DNA of 64,000 nucleotides, from positions 138,048,501 through 138,112,500 of the forward strand of contig NC_134104.1 in assembly GCF_040939455.1 (NCBI RefSeq). Reading direction: 5' to 3'. Shown piece after piece: positions 58,481-64,000 of this stretch; the first letter of the stretch is position 1, and each line of letters begins with the position of its first letter. Origin of the DNA: Microcebus murinus. Its lineage: Eukaryota; Chordata; Mammalia; Primates; Cheirogaleidae. A program made the position numbers and the translations under genes. The notes beneath the pieces are model-generated. The model was not told the origin of the DNA. It searched no databases and saw only the letters and a list, made by a program, of their open reading frames with translations.

Positions 58481-61400
58481 ACTTCAAGTCTTGGCAAGCA
58501 AAATGATCATAGAGAAAAACCAGCCTCCTCTTGGTACAGTGGATAAAACCAAAGCTCAGAGAGCTTAAGAAAATAGCCCTTTACACAGGAAGTTAGGAGA
58601 TGAATGGTCCCACCTTTGTTTGTTTTTTTTCTTTCCATACTCCCTAAATATTCTAGGGCCTCCATTATTGGGGATCTGCCTGAGCCTATCTTGCTAACAC
58701 AAGATCCAAAATTTAGAACAAGTTTATTTTACCGCTCTACAATCCTGCTGGGTTCATCAGAGTAGATAGAAACATTATAAAGTTAATTATCATTTGGGGT
58801 AATATTCCCATATATGTCCTTGGATATTCTCTTTCTCCAAAAAAGGTAGCAGCTAAAAATAATGAATACAATGGAGAGTATTTCAGATGTTGTTGGCAGA
58901 AGATGCTATTTCAAAGCAGAAGGTGCATTCAGTCAATACTAGACAGTGATCATCCATTTCTCCTCTGCACAGCATCTACTCTAGTCAAGAAAGATGTTAG
59001 CATTTTGAATAGGAGGAGATAATGTAGAAAAACATTCATGAAGCATTATCATGTAAATAAAATAGTTTATAAAACAATATGTATTATATTATGATCTTAT
59101 TTATTCCAATAAATATGAGTACAAACACAGGAAAAAAGATATTTAGAAACCTATGAAAATGTTAATAGCATTTACATTTGAGTGTTCACATCATGGCTGA
59201 TTTTTTTTCTTTATGCCTTTTTTAAAGGAAACTTTATAATAAGTATATGTTACTAGATAAATATATGCATGTATTTCCTCAATTTTAAGACATTATTGAT
59301 TATAAAAGCACTATAGAAATAACAGCTTCTCAGTTTTAAAAAAAATCACTATTTTTTATTACCATTTAAAAATTTTCTACCAAATGTCTGACTTATTCTT
59401 GGAGGGAAATAGTAAAAACATAGGCATATTTTTTTCAATCAAAGGGAGAAGTAATAATATGAGATCATACTTTGGTTACAAGTTAATGATCATATTCTAC
59501 ACAATGTGGATGTGTCAACATGTTAAAATATCCACATTAAATGGACATCTGCCATTAAAAATAAACACAAATCACTTGCCAAAGTTGTAAATTCACAGAC
59601 ATTGAAATAAATAACCAAAAATGAGTATGTTTTAAACACCGAAGTCTCTTGACAATGTTCATAGGCCAACCTAAATGCCAAGTACTAATAATGCAGAAAA
59701 AAGTGACATCATCAGCTAATTTCTACTTCACTTCTTCATAATGTGGCTGTCTGGTGTTGCATATGGGTACTATGGAGATTAATGACAAATCACATTTAGC
59801 AGCCAAGATCATCAACAAAGAAACTTAATGCTAACATTAGATCTATTTAAAAAATAGTGTTTTATGTACAGACACCCCAAATTTTTAATCTGATGGGTGG
59901 TTGCCATAGTTTCATTCTCAGAAGCAGACCTGAGACATAACATCTGGTCAGTTCAGGGGACACTGGCAGGTAAATGATAAAGGGAGAGAGGGAAGGAAAA
60001 GTAGTTGAGGCATCGATCACATGGGCAACTGGAGATTAATTTCATGGAGAAACTTCCGGGGAGTGGAGGAAAACACATACCTTGGAATTATCCTATCCAA
60101 GGAGTGAGAGAGCTGGGGTATTTGTACATATGCTCCAGAGTTATTGGTTGAGCACTGCTCCTGAGGATTGTTAATTACCTGGATTTCTGGCCTGATATTC
60201 GTACTTCTAGACAGAGAAATCTGTGATTCTGAGAAAATAAGCCCTCATGCATAGAGAGGCAAACTCTAATTGATGAACGTCAGCATGAACACACTGTCAA
60301 GTCCAAGGCCTATGGCTGGAGCACTGACAAAGTCCTCTACAATGGTCCTCGGGACCAGCCCATTCACCTTCACACAATATAGCAAATCTCCCTCTCACTG
60401 TTTATAAACATTTCTTCATTTCTTATAGCTAATGCTGCATCTCTGTTTTCCATCTCCTTAATCCATATGGTCACATTTTCTGAGTTACAGTTATTGTCAT
60501 TAGTTGCCTGGTAGCCACTTCTGACAATGATTCAAAATCCCTTTGCAGCAAGTCCAGACATGTTTGGATTGCACGTTCTGTCTTGGCATTTTCAAAATGA
60601 GTTTCGCCATCATTAACTTCTGTTGGTTCTATGGAAATTTCACTGCTCTAAAGTTTATTCGCCTAATGACTTTTCTCCGAAACTGCCATTTTGAGATGAG
60701 CAGCAAAACCTACATTATTAGGCAGCTGGAACTCTGACCCTGCAGTCTAAGTGGCCGTATATTTTCATCAAACCACAGTATTTGAACACGTAAGTGCAGA
60801 TGTCACGGCTGTGTAAGATTCATCCAAACTGAAGATCCAGCAGTTGACAACACTGGGCTTAACAATCCTCTAAAATAAGAAGTAACTACCTTCCCAGGAC
60901 AGAGGAAAATAACCTGGCTCTGCTAGAAAGCTCATTAGACATTTCAGGCAGAGAGGAGAAAAGCAAACTTATTTTTCCTTTTGAAAAAATGTTATTTGAG
61001 TCATCACCACCACCTTTCAGCCACTCCAGACCCAGATTCCCTTGACCATCAAAAGTGTTGTCTATTACTACATGTACACACTTATCTGGCTTTCAGAAAT
61101 GCTAAAATTTGAGGAAGAATAAAAGAATACAAGAATAAAAGGTGGGGGTTGAGGGAGGGACATCCACAGAGAGATAACGGATTTGTTTTAACAGTGTACA
61201 ACAAAAGCTTCTTGGGAGAGTATTGTCTTCATCTGAGAAAATTCTTTGAAAAGCCTGAGAGAAATGGGAGACCCTGTGCTGGTATGGGTGTGACCACAGC
61301 CCACAGCGGTGGAATGGGGATGGAGTTGCTCTGCGTAACAGTAGATGAAATTTGAAGTCTCGGACAATGCAGAAGGGAAGGATTAAGGAGCAAGGCTGAG

Positions 61401-61970
61401 AGGAGCAGGAGATGAGTCAAACAGATGAAGAGGGGTGAGGGCTGTATTTGGCCAGTAAGATTCCCCTGTGGAAGGGTGATGCCTACTTGTTCCTTGAGAA
61501 GTTGCTTATGTTGCTGAAAAGCAAGTCCTACTTATGTTCTAAACTATGCTCTCCTTCCTCTGTTCAGGAAAGCCCATTATTCTCATAAATAGTTTGATGT
61601 GAATTTTTTTTTTGTTTGAGATGAAAAGAAATGAACTGAGAGTCAAGATGGATGTGGAGAGGAACAGAGACCTGCTTCAGGGACCTGAGGGTCTATAGTG
61701 GCCCTGAGAATAAAAACTCCACCCTAGGAACTCACAACAATGATGCAGTGAGGACTGTGCACATGCACAACTGGGGAACTGGAAGGAGTATGAGCCAGCT
61801 GTACCTATGTACTAAGGTTTAGCTAACCTTTGATTGAAACTGAGCATATATGTATGTGTGTGTGTGTGCTGCTTTCCAGTCATCTTACCATATAGTGGAA
61901 AAACTTATTTTTTCTTGAAGAAACTTCTGACAAAAACACATCCTATATACTTATGACATTAAAAAAATAA
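58481..61970. other. Unassigned AT-rich stretch
   Basis: No supported gene. The piece at about 59030-59230 ('aaacctatgaaaatgttaat', 'tcatggctgattttttttct') resembles an old L1 3' end. ORFs (59384-59590, 60543-60737, 61149-61355) show no motif. Confidence 0.45.
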
Positions 61971-61975
61971 ATACA

Positions 61976-62320
61976 GACTGGGCATGGTGGCTCACGCCTA
62001 TAATCTTAGCACTCTGGGAGGCCAAGGCAGGAGGATGGCTCAAGGTCAGGAGTTTGAAACCAGCCTGAGCAAGAGCTGAGCACCTCTCTACTAAAAATAG
62101 AAAGAAATTAATTGGCCAACTAAAAATATATAGAAAAAATTAGCCAGGCATAGTGGCACATGCCTGTAGTCCCAGCTACTCAGGAGGCTGAGGCAGGAGG
62201 ATCACTTGAGCCCAGGAGTTTGAGGTTGCTGTGAGCCAGGCTGACGCCTTGGCACCGTAGTCCAGGCAACAGACTCTGTCTCAAATAAATAAATAAGCAA
62301 ACAAATAAATAAATAAATAA
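61976..62320 (+). mobile_element. Alu SINE, lemur type, AAAT-rich tail
   Basis: 'gactgggcatggtggctcac' to 'aggcaacagactctgtctca', with the strepsirrhine linker 'agaaattaattggccaacta' at 62101-62122. The tail (62282-62320) has become AAAT units, followed by 'acatacgtacatacattcac', an ACAT-type run. The target duplication is blurred by the A-rich flanks. Confidence 0.95.
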
Positions 62321-63098
62321 CTACATACGTACATACATTCACATACATTTATATACTTCTCTACAGTAAGGGTTACATTTTTGTCACTTTTCTTCAATCT
62401 CCTTGCACTTACCTTTGGCTTTTGTTATTTGATGTGAAGCAAACCCATTTGTCAATCAATAGCACTGAGGAAGTGCTGGAGGAGAAAAGAGAGACAGGAG
62501 ATGGCAAGTGGCCTGTTTTAATTTTTAAAACTATTATTACTTTTGTTTTACAAAATAAGTTGATTCTTGTAAAAACTGAAGATGCCAAGACCCTGTCAAC
62601 AAAGAGTGCAGAGAGAAACCTGGATGCCAGTTATGATAAAGATACTGTATTTCTTACAAGCAAAACATATCTGTTTCATTTTATGGTAAAAATACAAACA
62701 TTATGATGATAGATTTAGCAGCTCATATATGAAACTCCATTACATATAGGTATTAAATATCACTACTTATTGAACTATTAATAATTCATTAGGTTTTTAA
62801 AATTAAGCGGATTATCTATGACAAAGACTTAGTCTAATGTTAATGGGGACAGGGTGAATTATTGGCATACATTTCATTGTATAATTGCTATTAATTAATT
62901 AACTGTATGTTTGTTTTTTATAAAAGTATACAGCCAATATATAAGTATTGAAAAATGTCTGGCATGATGAGTGATACATTTTTAATAGTAGTTGGCTTAG
63001 AGTGGTAAACTTCCTGGTGATAATTCCTTTTCTTCTTATTTCCCTAATTTGATCTCTTTTACTATAGTAGAAAATGAGCTATTCGGGTTTTATCCTGG

Positions 63099-63099
<1 letters not shown>
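62321..63099. other. Unassigned AT-rich stretch
   Basis: The 94-codon + ORF at 62422-62706 has no motif or splice context. No repeat was named. Confidence 0.5.

Positions 63100-63129
<30 letters not shown>
63100..63129. repeat. (GT)n microsatellite, about 15 units
   Basis: Uninterrupted TG repeat, likely polymorphic. Confidence 0.97.
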
Positions 63130-63131
<2 letters not shown>

Positions 63132-63184
63132 TTAATGTAAGTGTCCTGTATGGGAAAATGCTCTAGAACAAGATTTAGAAGAAC

Positions 63185-63300
63185 AAGAAGAGCTGTGATC
63201 TAGTCAATGCTCAACAACTTAGCAGCAGGTCACCTAAACTTTCTGTACTGGAGTTTAATCATCTTTAAAATGGGAGAGGAAGAAGGGACTATGTCTATCT
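63185..63300 (+). repeat. MIR SINE
   Basis: 'gcagcaggtcacctaaactt', 'tggagtttaatcatctttaa' and 'aatgggagaggaagaaggga' follow the forward MIR core. An AT-rich, MIR/L2-like end ('gcttggcacttaataaacat', 63462) lies further on, after AATA-type runs at 63385-63450. Confidence 0.7.
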
Positions 63301-63499
63301 TTATTTATTTATTTTTTTTGGTCATCCCTTCTAACTCTATTGCCTAGCACAGAGCTGGGCTTCTGTTTAACAAATCCTTGGTGTTTAATAAATAATTAAA
63401 TAATAATTATGATAATATCAATAATATAATTATTAATAAATAAAATGATAACAATTTTTAAATGCTTGGCACTTAATAAACATTCGCTGGCTAATTGAA

Positions 63500-64000
63500 G
63501 AAATGGAGGCATGCATTAATGTTTTGAATTTTTCAGCAAGGTGTCAAGCTAAGGGGTAATTATTATATAGCCAGGATTGAATAGCTCCAGTAACAGGACT
63601 GCCAGGAGAATCCCTAAATGTTCACACTGTGTTGACAAGAAAGAGTTAATCAGCTATGCCCTATTATAGGTGCAATAGTTTTCTTTATCTAGAAAACCCT
63701 GAAGACCTCTTAAATTTCAGGGATCAGGATTGAAGGCAGAGCAATTGACTGCTTTTAATATTTAAATGTTTAGTATTTAAATATTACTAATAGTTTATAA
63801 TGTTCATCAAATAAAAATTTACAACTTAACATGTTCATAAGAAATAAAATAAAAATTACCCATAATCACATTATTCAAAGGTAATTGCTGTAAAGATTTT
63901 GGTGTATCATCTCTATAGGGGTATATGTATGTGCATATATAAAAGAGATAGACAAGGGAGAAGAGAGAAAGGAAATATATTTGTGTGTATTCATATATGT
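63500..64000. other. Unassigned AT-rich end of window
   Basis: No gene or repeat was named. It ends in TATA-rich sequence with no clear unit. Confidence 0.5.

Noticed and set aside
1..64000. Search for clustered direct repeats, operon-like ORF rows, tRNA-like cloverleafs or viral gene sets
   Set aside because: Only dispersed mammalian repeats and simple repeats were seen; nothing resembles a CRISPR array, phage, or an unreported multi-gene system.

Overview
This is nuclear DNA of a primate, most likely a strepsirrhine of the lemur type. Three of the four Alu copies (1221-1549, 4251-4621, 61976-62320) carry the middle linker with a second AATTAATTGGCCAAC-like block between the two arms, which I associate with lemur Alus. 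Several young LINE-1 pieces share a 3' UTR ending in a 'cagcatattgtgggggtacaaatgtt' type block (as read on the opposite strand), which also differs from the human L1 end. The older repeats (L2, MIR, MLT1, MST, MER5A, MER20, Tigger1, mariner) are shared by placental mammals or by primates. The species cannot be fixed from this window.

The window is AT-rich, has no CpG-island-like stretch and no long conserved open reading frame. It is best read as intergenic DNA or the inside of very large introns. The only protein-coding candidate is a single 130-base exon-like block on the + strand (51836-51965), with a pyrimidine tract and AG before it, GTAAGT after it and an open phase 0-to-1 frame between. 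I cannot name its gene. No tRNA, rRNA, known small RNA, CRISPR array or operon-like layout is present. The many ORFs of 60-157 codons look like chance ORFs or repeat remains.

Layout: 1-6.3 kb holds two Alus, one L2, one MST LTR and two nested pogo-type MITEs. 6.3-11 kb is a pile of old L1 fragments broken by two younger L1 insertions, one with a 5' inversion and one with most of its body deleted. 11.7-18.8 kb holds L1 3' ends, a long L2, MIRs, a young L1 tail and an MLT1 LTR. 19.5-21.8 kb is a near full-length Tigger1 in reverse. 25.4 kb holds an older Alu. 27.5 kb holds an L2. 31.6-34.1 kb is an old reverse L1. 34.1-36.0 kb is a near full-length mariner with an L1 tail inside it. 40.8-51.1 kb is a field of MIR, L2, MER5, hAT and LTR relics, including two MIRs each split by a later insertion. 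54.66-55.52 kb is a tight row of hAT MITE, MST LTR and MER20. The last 8 kb has sparse relics, one lemur-type Alu and a GT microsatellite.

The elements date one another by nesting, and many insertions still show target-site duplications (5 bp for MaLR LTRs, 8 bp for hATs, TA for Tigger and mariner, 7-16 bp for L1 and Alu). I saw no sign of a novel biological system. The most useful leads are the orphan exon, the rearranged L1 copies and the hAT MITE at 54661-54852, whose age and taxonomic spread deserve checking. Family names come from remembered consensus sequences, not from a database search.
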